54,443 nucleotides of DNA from Myxococcota bacterium (GTDB lineage Bacteria; Myxococcota_A; Polyangia; Fen-1088): NCBI GenBank assembly GCA_025934105.1, contig JAICYS010000008.1:1-54443 (forward strand), read 5' to 3'. Position numbers and translations under genes: made by a program. Of the stretch, positions 38,785-46,183 are shown one piece after another. The notes beneath the pieces are model-generated. The model was not told the DNA's origin, ran no database searches, and saw nothing but the letters and a program-made list of their open reading frames with translations. Numbering within the stretch: the stretch's first letter is position 1; each line of letters begins with the position of its first letter.

Positions 38785-39741
38785 ATGTTCGCTTGGGGGG
38801 GTCGGTCCGCGCTCGCGGCCGTCGCGGGGCTCGCGGCACTGGTGTTGTTCGGCACGGTCTGTTCCGTCGACAACGCGGGACTCGTCAGCGGTTCTGGCGG
38901 CGTGGGCGGCGGCATCAAGGGCAACGGCGGCTCGGCCGGTCACATCGGCGGCCATGGCGGCGGGGCCGCCGGCGGCAGCGTCGGCTCTGGCGGCACGGTC
39001 GCCACCGGCGGCCATGGCTCTGGCGGCGTGGTCGGCTCTGGCGGCGTGGTCGGCTCTGGCGGCGTGGTCGGCTCTGGCGGCGTGGTCGGCTCTGGCGGCG
39101 TGGTCGGCGCTGGCGGCACAGCAGGCCACGGCAGCGGGGGGACGGCGGGCGGCGCCGGCATGGGCATGGGTGGCGCCGCCGGCAGCGGGGGCGACAGCGG
39201 CACCGGCGGAATGAACGGCACCGGCGGCCGCGGCGGCTCCGGCGGCCATCCTCCGAGCTGCGCCTCGTTCCCGGCCGGCATGTCGTTCACCACGCCCACG
39301 GACGGCCGCCTGCACTGCTACTGGGTTCACGGCAACCAGATCGACTGGAACAGCGCCGAGACCGTCTGCGAAAACGAGGGCGGCACGCTGGTGACCCTCC
39401 TGTCGGAGAGCGAGAACGCCTTCGTGGTGGATTTCGTGGCCGGCGTGGGTCTGTTCACGGGGATCGGCATGACCGGCCAGGTGTTCATCGGCGCGACCGA
39501 CGGAGCGGCCCTGGACGATCGCAACGGCGGCGGCGACTACGCCTGGATCACCGGCGAGCCCTGGACGTACCACAACTGGAATCGGAGCCAACCCGACAAC
39601 GCGTGCACCGGCTGCATGGGCCCGGGACCCAGCACCAGCTGCATGTGCGATCACCGCGGCGCCATCGCGTCCGACGGGACCTGGTATGACCGCACCGAGA
39701 CCTCGATGCGGCCGTTCGTCTGTGAAGCGATCGCCAAGTAA
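38785..39741 (+). CDS. Secreted C-type lectin domain protein with Gly-rich linker
   Basis: A 318-residue exported protein: hydrophobic signal GRSALAAVAGLAALVLFGTV, then a long Gly/Ser linker with repeated GSGGVV, and a C-terminal C-type lectin-like domain of ~145 residues. Conserved features are HCYWVHGNQIDWNSAETVC, GGTLVTLLSESENAFV, WITGEPWTYHNW and RSQPDNAC with a Q269-P270-D271 motif that in animal lectins gives galactose-type preference, and SDGTWYDRTE in place of the WND motif. Six or more Cys could form the usual disulfides. It overlaps the GH1 glycosidase gene by 20 bases. The start ATG 38785 sits 20 bases from the divergent gene; a TATTCT-like box lies at 38771-38778, giving a very short leader. 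Confidence 0.75.
   Translation: MFAWGGRSALAAVAGLAALVLFGTVCSVDNAGLVSGSGGVGGGIKGNGGSAGHIGGHGGGAAGGSVGSGGTVATGGHGSGGVVGSGGVVGSGGVVGSGGVVGSGGVVGAGGTAGHGSGGTAGGAGMGMGGAAGSGGDSGTGGMNGTGGRGGSGGHPPSCASFPAGMSFTTPTDGRLHCYWVHGNQIDWNSAETVCENEGGTLVTLLSESENAFVVDFVAGVGLFTGIGMTGQVFIGATDGAALDDRNGGGDYAWITGEPWTYHNWNRSQPDNACTGCMGPGPSTSCMCDHRGAIASDGTWYDRTETSMRPFVCEAIAK
39016..39105 (+). repeat. Five perfect 18-bp tandem repeats
   Basis: The unit GGCTCTGGCGGCGTGGTC occurs five times head to tail and encodes GSGGVV five times inside the linker of the C-type lectin protein. A sixth copy is diverged. Units in frame and identical suggest recent slippage. No spacer sequences, so it is not a CRISPR. Confidence 0.95.
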
Positions 39742-41137
39742 ATTCGCGCTGGCGCTGGCGCTGGTGCTGGCGGCCGGTTGCCGCGAGACGCTGCGGTTCA
39801 CGCCCGCTCAGATCGCCGCGCACCGGATGCTGGACGGCGCCCCGCCCGGGTTCCTGCTGGGCGCGGCCACGTCGGCGTATCAGATCGAGGGCGGCAACCA
39901 CAACGACTGGACGGCCTGGGAGAAGGGACGCTACCCCGACGGCAGGCCGCACGTCGCCGACGGGTTGACCGCCGATCGGCTGGACGACTCCTGGAACCGC
40001 TGGCCGGCCGACGTGGCTGCCCTGCGCGTGCTGGGCGCGAACGTCTACCGCCTGGGCGTCGAGTGGAGCCGCCTCGAGCCGGCCGAGGGGACCTGGGACG
40101 CGGCCGCGGCGGCGCGCTACCGGCAGATGTTCGCGGCGCTGCGGGCGGCGCACGTGGCGCCGATGGTGACCCTTTACCACTTCACGCTGCCGACCTGGAT
40201 CGCGGCGCGCGGCGGCTGGGACTGGCCGGGCACGCCGGCGGCGCTGGCGGCCTTCGCCGGGCGCGCCGGGGCCGCGTTCGGTGACCTCGTCGACTGGTGG
40301 TGCACCATCAACGAGCCGAACGTGCTGGTCGCCAAGAGCTACCTGGCCGGCCAGTGGCCGCCGGGCGCACGCGATCCGGCGCGGGCGGCGCGGGTCATGG
40401 CGGCCCTCATGCGGGCCCACGGCTTGATGGCGCTGGCGCTCCGCCAGAACGACCGTACCGACGCCGACGGCGACCAACGCGCCACCCAGATCGGGATCGC
40501 CCAGAACCTCCGGATCTTCGACCCGGCGTCGGCCAGCCCGCTGGACGGCCTGGTGGCGGGCGCCGCCGACGGGTTTTACGACGAGTCGTTCCTGGACGCC
40601 GTCACCCTGGGCCGCATCCGGGTGGTGCTCCCCGGCGTGGCGGACATCGACGAGCCGTTCCCTCCGCTGGCCGGCAGCTTCGATTACCTGGGCATCAACT
40701 ATTACACGCGCGACCGCGTGGTCGGCCGGCTCTCGGGCTCGCCGCCCTACCGCGCGCTGCCGGCGGACGATCGCCCGCACAGCGACCTCGGCTGGGAGAT
40801 CTACCCAGAGGGTCTCTATCGGCTGCTGCTCCGGTACAGCCACCGCGGCTGGCCGTTGCTGGTGACCGAAAACGGCGTCGCCGACGCGGGCGGCGCGATC
40901 CGACCGGAGTTCCTGCGCGCGCATCTCTATGCGGTCGACCGCGCGCGCGCCGACGGGGTGGACGTGCGCGGCTACATCTTCTGGTCGCTGCTGGACAACT
41001 TCGAGTGGTCGCACGGCGCGCGCGGCCGGTTCGGTCTGTTCTCGGTCGACTTCGCCGACCCGGACCTGGTGCGCCGCCCCACGGCCGCCGTCGCGACGTT
41101 CCGGGAAGCCGCGCGCAACCTGGGCACGCTGCGCTGA
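39722..41137 (+). CDS. GH1 beta-glucosidase/beta-galactosidase family lipoprotein
   Basis: A 471-residue secreted glycosidase. The start is GTG 39722, giving a lipoprotein signal (FALALALVLAAGC, lipobox AAGC). The (beta/alpha)8 GH1 fold is complete: PPGFLLGAATSAYQIEGG, YRLGVEWSRLEP, acid/base Glu198 in CTINEPNV, nucleophile Glu383 in LVTENGVAD, and YIFWSLLDNFEWSHG. Most bacterial GH1 enzymes are cytoplasmic, so a lipid-anchored one is noteworthy. The substrate (beta-glucoside, galactoside) is not certain; the nearby cellulases favour cellobiose or cello-oligosaccharide. It overlaps the lectin gene by 20 bases, suggesting coupled translation. Confidence 0.88.
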   Translation: MKRSPSKFALALALVLAAGCRETLRFTPAQIAAHRMLDGAPPGFLLGAATSAYQIEGGNHNDWTAWEKGRYPDGRPHVADGLTADRLDDSWNRWPADVAALRVLGANVYRLGVEWSRLEPAEGTWDAAAAARYRQMFAALRAAHVAPMVTLYHFTLPTWIAARGGWDWPGTPAALAAFAGRAGAAFGDLVDWWCTINEPNVLVAKSYLAGQWPPGARDPARAARVMAALMRAHGLMALALRQNDRTDADGDQRATQIGIAQNLRIFDPASASPLDGLVAGAADGFYDESFLDAVTLGRIRVVLPGVADIDEPFPPLAGSFDYLGINYYTRDRVVGRLSGSPPYRALPADDRPHSDLGWEIYPEGLYRLLLRYSHRGWPLLVTENGVADAGGAIRPEFLRAHLYAVDRARADGVDVRGYIFWSLLDNFEWSHGARGRFGLFSVDFADPDLVRRPTAAVATFREAARNLGTLR

Positions 41138-41272
41138 CCCAGGGCCGTTCGGTCAAGGCCAGCGGCCGACGAGCGGGCCGCCGGTCAGGCCGGGCGGCGA
41201 GTGAACGGCATCGGTTCTAACCCGGCTAAATCGCGGCGAGACAGAGGCTTGGCACGGGTCGGACCCCGGCTT

Positions 41273-41336
41273 GACTCGCAGGGGTTGCCTATGGTTGTGT
41301 GCTGCGAGTCCCATCGTTCCGTACATGCCGTACATG
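41273..41336 (+). promoter_or_regulatory. Hairpin and tandem repeat in the leader of the heme-c lipoprotein gene
   Basis: GACTCGCAG (41273-41281) and CTGCGAGTC (41302-41310) form a perfect 9-bp stem with a 20-base loop. It is followed by CCGTACATG twice in tandem (41319-41336). A TTGACT (41271-41276) coincides with the left arm and could be a -35 box. The gap from 41138 to 41358 holds no other gene. Function as operator or mRNA leader structure is inferred. Confidence 0.45.
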
Positions 41337-41358
41337 GGGTGGGGCCGTGGCTAGCCTG

Positions 41359-43266
41359 ATGAAGCGCGTCCGCTTGGCCCTATTCGTCTCGCCGTCATGC
41401 CTGTTGCTGGCGTGCGCGGGCGTCAAGTCGGCGCCCTCCGGCGCCGGGGCGACGGGCGGGTCGCCCGGGACGAATGGCAGCGGCGGCAGCTTGTCGATGG
41501 GCAGCGGCGGCAGCAGCGAGAGCGGCGCGGGCGGCAGCGCCGCGGCCGCGAAGTGCCCCGACGGCTGCACCGATTTCGCCGGCGGCCCCTTCGGTCCCGA
41601 CGGGACGACCACGGTCCCGGCCAACGCCGCGCAGATCTTCAGTGGCGCCCCCGCCGCCACCGGCGGCCCCTGCCTGCTGGAGCCGCAAGAGGGCACGCTG
41701 TTGCCCAACAACTGGCTGCGCCCGCGTTTCAGCTGGACGTCGACCGCGACCGGCGATCTCTACGAGTTGCACGTCACCGCGCCCAACCAGAACGCGGATC
41801 TGATCGTGTACACGGACAAGACCACCTGGACGATGCCGCAGCCGATGTGGCTGGGGCTGGCCAACCACACGCAGGGCATGCCGATCGAGGTGACGGTGCT
41901 CTCGGCGCACAACGGCTCGGTGTCGACGGGGACCAGCGCCTCGTTCACGGTCGCGCCCGTCGGCGCCAGCGGCAGCCTGGTCTACTGGTCGCCGCAGGGC
42001 TCGACCAACGGCGGCAACACGGTGGCCGGCCTGACGACCCTTTACGGTTTCGAGGTGGGCGACGACTCCGTCGACCAGGTGTTGGGCTGCGGCAAGGTGG
42101 CCGGCGTCCTCCAGTGCGACATCCAGACCTCGGACTGGGAGACGCTGGACAATGGCCTCGCCCCCGAGCCCGTGCAGTGCATCGGCTGCCACACCTCGAC
42201 GCCCGACGGCGAGTACATCTCGTTCAACAACTACTATCCGTGGGGTGGCGTGCTGGCGCCGGGGCAGCCCGACGCCATGGGGCACCGCCCGCCGCCGCCG
42301 TTCCTGGGAGCCGGCGGCTACAAGTCGTTCGCGCAGCCCTGGCTGGGGATCACGACCTATTCGATCAACCACTGGGCGGCGCTGGACCACGTCGTGGTGG
42401 CGCCGCTGGGCGGAAAGGGGTCGTCCACCAGCGACACGGACCAACAGCCGGGACTGGCCTGGTTCGATCTCGAGAACGGCACGTTTCCCGCGAACGGCCA
42501 GAGCCCGTTCACGGCGCTGAAGGGGATGGCCTGGGACTGGATTTTCCCCCCCACCTCCGGCCAGTACGCGGCCGCCCCCTCCTGGAGCCACCTGCCGCGC
42601 CCGGCCGACGACTTCATCGTGTTCACGGCGACCAGCAACGTGAAGTCCGGCCGCCTCGGCACCGGCACGGCGCACCTCTATCGCGTGCCGTACGCCAGGA
42701 CCGGCGCCCAGACGGCGATGCCGATCCCCGGCCTCGACGACATGACCAGCCCGAAGTACGCGCAGTACTACGGATCGCTGTCGTTCGACGACGCGTACAT
42801 CGTCTACGACCAGGTCGACGCCAAGTTGGCCGCTGCCGAACACGCCGACCTCAACACCAGCGACGCGGGCGGCAGCACGTGGAGCGGGATGTACATGCAG
42901 CCGGCCACCGAGCTTTACGTGACGCCGACCAGCGGCGGGCCGGGCATTCGCCTGGCGGCCAACGACCCGCCCAAGTGCCCGGGCCAGCCGGCCAGCCCGG
43001 GGGTCGACAACACCTGGGCCAAGTGGTCGCCCGAGGTGGCGACGTACGACGGGAACACGTACTACTGGCTGATCTTCTCGTCGTGGCGGCAGGGGGCCAA
43101 GGACGCCAACGGCTCGCCCATCGCGCAACTCTACATGACCGCCATCGTGAAGCCCGAGGCTGGGCCGATTCAGACCTACCCGGCCGTGTACCGTTGGAAC
43201 CAGCCCGCCAAAGTGAGTAATTTCACGCCCGCCTGGGACGTCTTCAAGATTGGCAACGTCGGTTGA
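41359..43266 (+). CDS. Lipoprotein with a single heme-c binding motif and beta-propeller-like body
   Basis: A 635-residue exported lipoprotein; ATG 41359 gives SPSCLLLACAGV with Cys as lipid site. After a Gly/Ser linker comes a strand-rich body with a fibronectin-like part (PRFSWTSTATGDLYELHV) and repeated strands typical for a TolB-like propeller (YGSLSFDDAYIVYDQVD, PGIRLAANDPPKCPG, YYWLIFSSWRQGAK). Residues 274-278 are CIGCH, a classical c-type heme motif, within QCIGCHTSTPDGEYISF. Proteins with the CxGCHxxSPDG context occur in Myxococcota and the function is not established. Heme would need a periplasmic attachment system. No nearby redox gene is in the window. The ATG is preferred to a GTG 12 bases upstream. 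Confidence 0.78.
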   Translation: MKRVRLALFVSPSCLLLACAGVKSAPSGAGATGGSPGTNGSGGSLSMGSGGSSESGAGGSAAAAKCPDGCTDFAGGPFGPDGTTTVPANAAQIFSGAPAATGGPCLLEPQEGTLLPNNWLRPRFSWTSTATGDLYELHVTAPNQNADLIVYTDKTTWTMPQPMWLGLANHTQGMPIEVTVLSAHNGSVSTGTSASFTVAPVGASGSLVYWSPQGSTNGGNTVAGLTTLYGFEVGDDSVDQVLGCGKVAGVLQCDIQTSDWETLDNGLAPEPVQCIGCHTSTPDGEYISFNNYYPWGGVLAPGQPDAMGHRPPPPFLGAGGYKSFAQPWLGITTYSINHWAALDHVVVAPLGGKGSSTSDTDQQPGLAWFDLENGTFPANGQSPFTALKGMAWDWIFPPTSGQYAAAPSWSHLPRPADDFIVFTATSNVKSGRLGTGTAHLYRVPYARTGAQTAMPIPGLDDMTSPKYAQYYGSLSFDDAYIVYDQVDAKLAAAEHADLNTSDAGGSTWSGMYMQPATELYVTPTSGGPGIRLAANDPPKCPGQPASPGVDNTWAKWSPEVATYDGNTYYWLIFSSWRQGAKDANGSPIAQLYMTAIVKPEAGPIQTYPAVYRWNQPAKVSNFTPAWDVFKIGNVG

Positions 43267-43422
43267 TCTCCTGCTGGAACCCTGGAAGCGTTTCTCCACC
43301 GCCCGGCGACGAGCTCCGTCGGGCCAGCCCTGGCTTCGTGCATGCGCCGTCGCGCGGCAAATTCGACACGGCAGCACGCAGCACCCGTAAAAATCGAGTC
43401 CTGCTGGTGCAGTGGGGGACTC

Positions 43423-43428
43423 TATAAC
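43423..43428 (+). promoter_or_regulatory. Putative -10 box upstream of barrel gene
   Basis: TATAAC sits 22 bases before the ATG of the barrel gene and lies just beyond GAGTCC/GGGGACTC, a short inverted repeat at 43396-43422. The -35 is not clear. A GAAGG ribosome-binding site follows around 43435-43439. Confidence 0.35.
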
Positions 43429-43449
43429 CCACCGAGAAGGTCCATCCCC

Positions 43450-45282
43450 ATGACGCGAAAACTGACTCCCTTCCTTCGATTGACACTTTCGACCCTGCTG
43501 GCGGTGCCGGCGTTGTCCGCCGCGGCGCTGGCGCAGGACAACCCGAACGCCGGCGCAGCGGCGGCCGCCCCCACGCCCGGGACGGCCAGCGTGCCGGCCG
43601 ACAACACGTCCGGTGCGGCGTCCGGCAACGCGCCCGCCAACCCGACGCAGGGGGCGGCGGCGACCAAGAAGAAGGGCGGTAGCGGCCCGGCCCTGGGGCT
43701 CAACCCCGAGGCGCCCCAGGTCGGCGGCCTGATCACGTCGCCCGCCGAGGTCGTCGCGCCGCCGACCGAGGAATCGACCGGCGAGTGGAAGTTCGACGTG
43801 ACCGGCTACTTCCGCGCGCCGCTGCGGTTCTCGTGGGGGCCGCCCACCACGCCGGACAACAACGCCACCGCCACCACCAACGACGCGGGGACGCAGCTTC
43901 GCACGCCGCCGCTGGTGCCGGACGCGAACTACATCGACTGGCGCTACACGAACAGCATGGTCGGCCCCTGGACCGAGCTGAACTTTCACTACGGCAACGA
44001 CCGCGCCAAGGCGACCGTCCAGATCGCGTCGTACAACATCACCGACTCGGGCTATCGCCGGCTGGAGGCGAACCTGGGCATCAACGAAGCCTTCCTGAGC
44101 CTCACGTATCCGGAGTTCATCGACGAGGACGCGCGGTTGACGGTGATCGCCGGCGCGTATACCAACCGCTACGGGGCCGCCGGGCGCTACGATGCGGGCC
44201 GCTACGAGACCTATCTGTTCGGCCGTACGCACACCGCCGGCCTGACCGTGACGTTCGACCAGGACTGGAACGACTGGACCTTCGAGGCCGAGGGGGGGTT
44301 CGGCGGCAAGCTGGAGCCGATTCCGTTCTACGGCGCGCCCGGCGCGCCGGGCGCGGGGACGCCGGCCAATCAGCAGCTGCCGGCCTGGGAGCCGTACCCG
44401 GGGCCGGTCCCGCAGGAGTCGACCTTCGTGGGTCACCTGCACGCGGGCGCGGTCTACAAGAAGCAGTGGATCCTTGGCGCCCACTACATCAACGTCTTCG
44501 CGAACGACAACGAGCGCGCGGGTTCGTATCAGGGCGCGAGCGGAGCGTGGGACGCGCCGGGCGCCGGCATGGGCGCGCGCGACCCGCAGGCCGCAAAGCC
44601 CAGCATCGTGATCAGCGGCGCCGACCTGAAGCTCCTGGGCGGCGTGCTGGGTGACGGCTACATCGGGTACTCGCACCTGTCGGCCACCAACGCGCTGTAT
44701 CTGGCCGACGCCATCGAGGTGCTGCACTCGTTCGGCGGCTGGCAGCTCCACGACAACTACTTCGGTCCGGCCGGCGCGACCGACCCGGTCACCGGCACCA
44801 TCGACAGCGTGGAGCTGCAGTACAGCTTCAGCTTCGGGCAGCTGTTCCACTACCCGCAGGCGTTCTGGGGCGATGGGGTCGACATCATCGGCACCATCTT
44901 CGGCATGTTCAACCACGTCAACCCCTCGAACGCGGCCTACAAGCAGAACAAGCTCAAGTACGGCACCGAATGGACGTATACGCCGCTGCCCTGGCTGGGG
45001 ATCGGCGGCCGTTACGACGTCGTCGAGCCAAACCTCGATCGGTCGGGCGAGTCGTTCTCCGTGCTTTCGCCTCGGCTCATCTTCAAGACCGCGTTCGTCA
45101 CGCACGAGCAGATCATGATCCAGTACTCGCGTTACTTTTACGGCTCGGACTACGAGCCGGGTATCGGCGCGGTGGCCGGCTTCATGAGCGGCTCGCAGTT
45201 CCCCTACAACTCGCAAAACGGCGGCTCGCAGCTGGGCGTCGACAAGAACGCCGCGCAGATCGCGGCCATCATCTGGTTCTAA
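43450..45282 (+). CDS. Outer-membrane beta-barrel (porin-like) protein
   Basis: A 610-residue protein. ATG 43450 with signal RLTLSTLLAVPALSAAALA; then a low-complexity Ala/Pro/Thr stretch (QDNPNAGAAAAAPTPG) and from about residue 110 a barrel: EWKFDVTGYFRAPLRFSWG, WTELNFHYGNDRAKATVQIA, RLTVIAGAYTNRYGAAGRYD, AVYKKQWILGAHYINVF, and final strands ending in IAAIIWF, the aromatic C-terminus used by the assembly machinery. About 16-18 strands are likely. Porin or ligand-gated channel function is inferred; its place in front of the CBM-like lipoprotein and cellobiose phosphorylase suggests cello-oligosaccharide passage. No plug domain or TonB box is seen, so it is not a TonB receptor. Confidence 0.8.
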   Translation: MTRKLTPFLRLTLSTLLAVPALSAAALAQDNPNAGAAAAAPTPGTASVPADNTSGAASGNAPANPTQGAAATKKKGGSGPALGLNPEAPQVGGLITSPAEVVAPPTEESTGEWKFDVTGYFRAPLRFSWGPPTTPDNNATATTNDAGTQLRTPPLVPDANYIDWRYTNSMVGPWTELNFHYGNDRAKATVQIASYNITDSGYRRLEANLGINEAFLSLTYPEFIDEDARLTVIAGAYTNRYGAAGRYDAGRYETYLFGRTHTAGLTVTFDQDWNDWTFEAEGGFGGKLEPIPFYGAPGAPGAGTPANQQLPAWEPYPGPVPQESTFVGHLHAGAVYKKQWILGAHYINVFANDNERAGSYQGASGAWDAPGAGMGARDPQAAKPSIVISGADLKLLGGVLGDGYIGYSHLSATNALYLADAIEVLHSFGGWQLHDNYFGPAGATDPVTGTIDSVELQYSFSFGQLFHYPQAFWGDGVDIIGTIFGMFNHVNPSNAAYKQNKLKYGTEWTYTPLPWLGIGGRYDVVEPNLDRSGESFSVLSPRLIFKTAFVTHEQIMIQYSRYFYGSDYEPGIGAVAGFMSGSQFPYNSQNGGSQLGVDKNAAQIAAIIWF

Positions 45283-45314
45283 AACGGCCCGTTCGTTCGA
45301 AACGAGGAATGACA

Positions 45315-46088
45315 ATGAAGAGCGACGCAATGAAACTGTTCCTGGGCCTCTGTGGCGGCTCGTTGCTGGCGATGGGGTGTGTGATCCCCGAGAAGCAGGC
45401 GCCCAGCGCGACGCCGGGATCGGCGGCCTCGATCGGCGGCGGCAACGCCTCCGCTGCCGGCGTGCCGGCCGCGCTGGCCGGATTCAAGGAGTGCCCGGAC
45501 GGCCTCATCGACGACGGCGAGGACGGCAACAACCAGAACCTCCCCATCGGCGACCGGGGCGGTTACTGGTACACCTTCAAGGACAAGGGGACGACCACCG
45601 TCGACCCGCCGGCCGGTGAAGAGGGCGGCACCTTCGCGATGAGCGAGGGCGGCCACAACTCGAAGTACGCGGCCCGCTTCCACGGCACCGTCGGCACGGG
45701 CGCCATCGTGTTTTCGGGGATGGGCACCAACCTGATCGACCCCAAGGGGCCGTACGACGCGTCCCGGTACGCCGGCATCGCGTTTTGGGCCAAGCGCGGC
45801 CCGGATTCGACCGGCAAGGTGCGTCTGAAGGTGCCGGACGTGAACACCGACCCGGACGGCGGCGTCTGCACCGAGTGCTTCAACGACTTCGGCGGCGACC
45901 TGAACCTGACCACCGACTGGAAGCTCTACATCTACCCCTGGAAGAGCATGAAGCAGGAGGTCGGCTGGGGGAACCCGCTGCGCCACCACATCACGCCCGA
46001 GAAGCTCTACGGCGTGCAGTTCCAGGTGAAGGTTCCGCGGGCCAACTACGACATCTACATCGACGATCTGAAGTTCATCTGCCAGTGA
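45315..46088 (+). CDS. Lipoprotein with carbohydrate-binding-like jelly-roll domain
   Basis: A 257-residue exported lipoprotein (ATG 45315 behind GAGG; lipobox LAMGC). The domain from residue ~60 has the look of CBM11/CIA30-type jelly rolls: LIDDGEDGNNQNLPI, GGYWYTFKDKGTTTVDP, KYAARFHGTVGTGAIVFSGM, SRYAGIAFWAKRG, TDWKLYIYPWKSMKQ and a closing DIYIDDLKFIC. Aromatic residues in the strands (Trp, Tyr) could contact glucan. Two Cys pairs, CTECF and the final C, are possible disulfides. It lies 32 bases after the porin gene and 52 before a terminator. Role as cell-surface glucan binder is inferred. Confidence 0.75.
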   Translation: MKSDAMKLFLGLCGGSLLAMGCVIPEKQAPSATPGSAASIGGGNASAAGVPAALAGFKECPDGLIDDGEDGNNQNLPIGDRGGYWYTFKDKGTTTVDPPAGEEGGTFAMSEGGHNSKYAARFHGTVGTGAIVFSGMGTNLIDPKGPYDASRYAGIAFWAKRGPDSTGKVRLKVPDVNTDPDGGVCTECFNDFGGDLNLTTDWKLYIYPWKSMKQEVGWGNPLRHHITPEKLYGVQFQVKVPRANYDIYIDDLKFICQ

Positions 46089-46139
46089 ACGCGTGAGGGC
46101 CGGCGGGCATTGGCCCGGCGGCTCGCGTCGCGGAACATC

Positions 46140-46168
46140 AAAAGGGCCCTTCGCGGGCCCTTTTTTTT
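46140..46168 (+). terminator. Rho-independent terminator after the lipoprotein gene
   Basis: AAAAGGGCCC (46140-46149), loop TTCGC, GGGCCCTTTT (46155-46164) form a perfect 10-bp stem followed by more T to 46168. It ends the porin-lipoprotein unit before the cellobiose phosphorylase start at 46184, so that gene needs its own promoter or read-through. Confidence 0.92.
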
Positions 46169-46183
46169 GTAGAGTAGCGCGCG

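Noticed and set aside
39016-39105. Possible CRISPR array
   Set aside because: Units are 18 bp, directly adjacent, without spacers and lie in frame inside a coding region.
41250-41264. Sigma-54 promoter, TGGCACG at 41250
   Set aside because: The -24-like half is good, but the GC at the required -12 spacing is absent (AC instead).
41395-45330. 1311-codon minus-strand open frame across the heme-c lipoprotein and barrel genes
   Set aside because: Antisense shadow with low-complexity Arg/Val/Gly/His composition. The plus-strand genes have signals, lipobox and ribosome sites.
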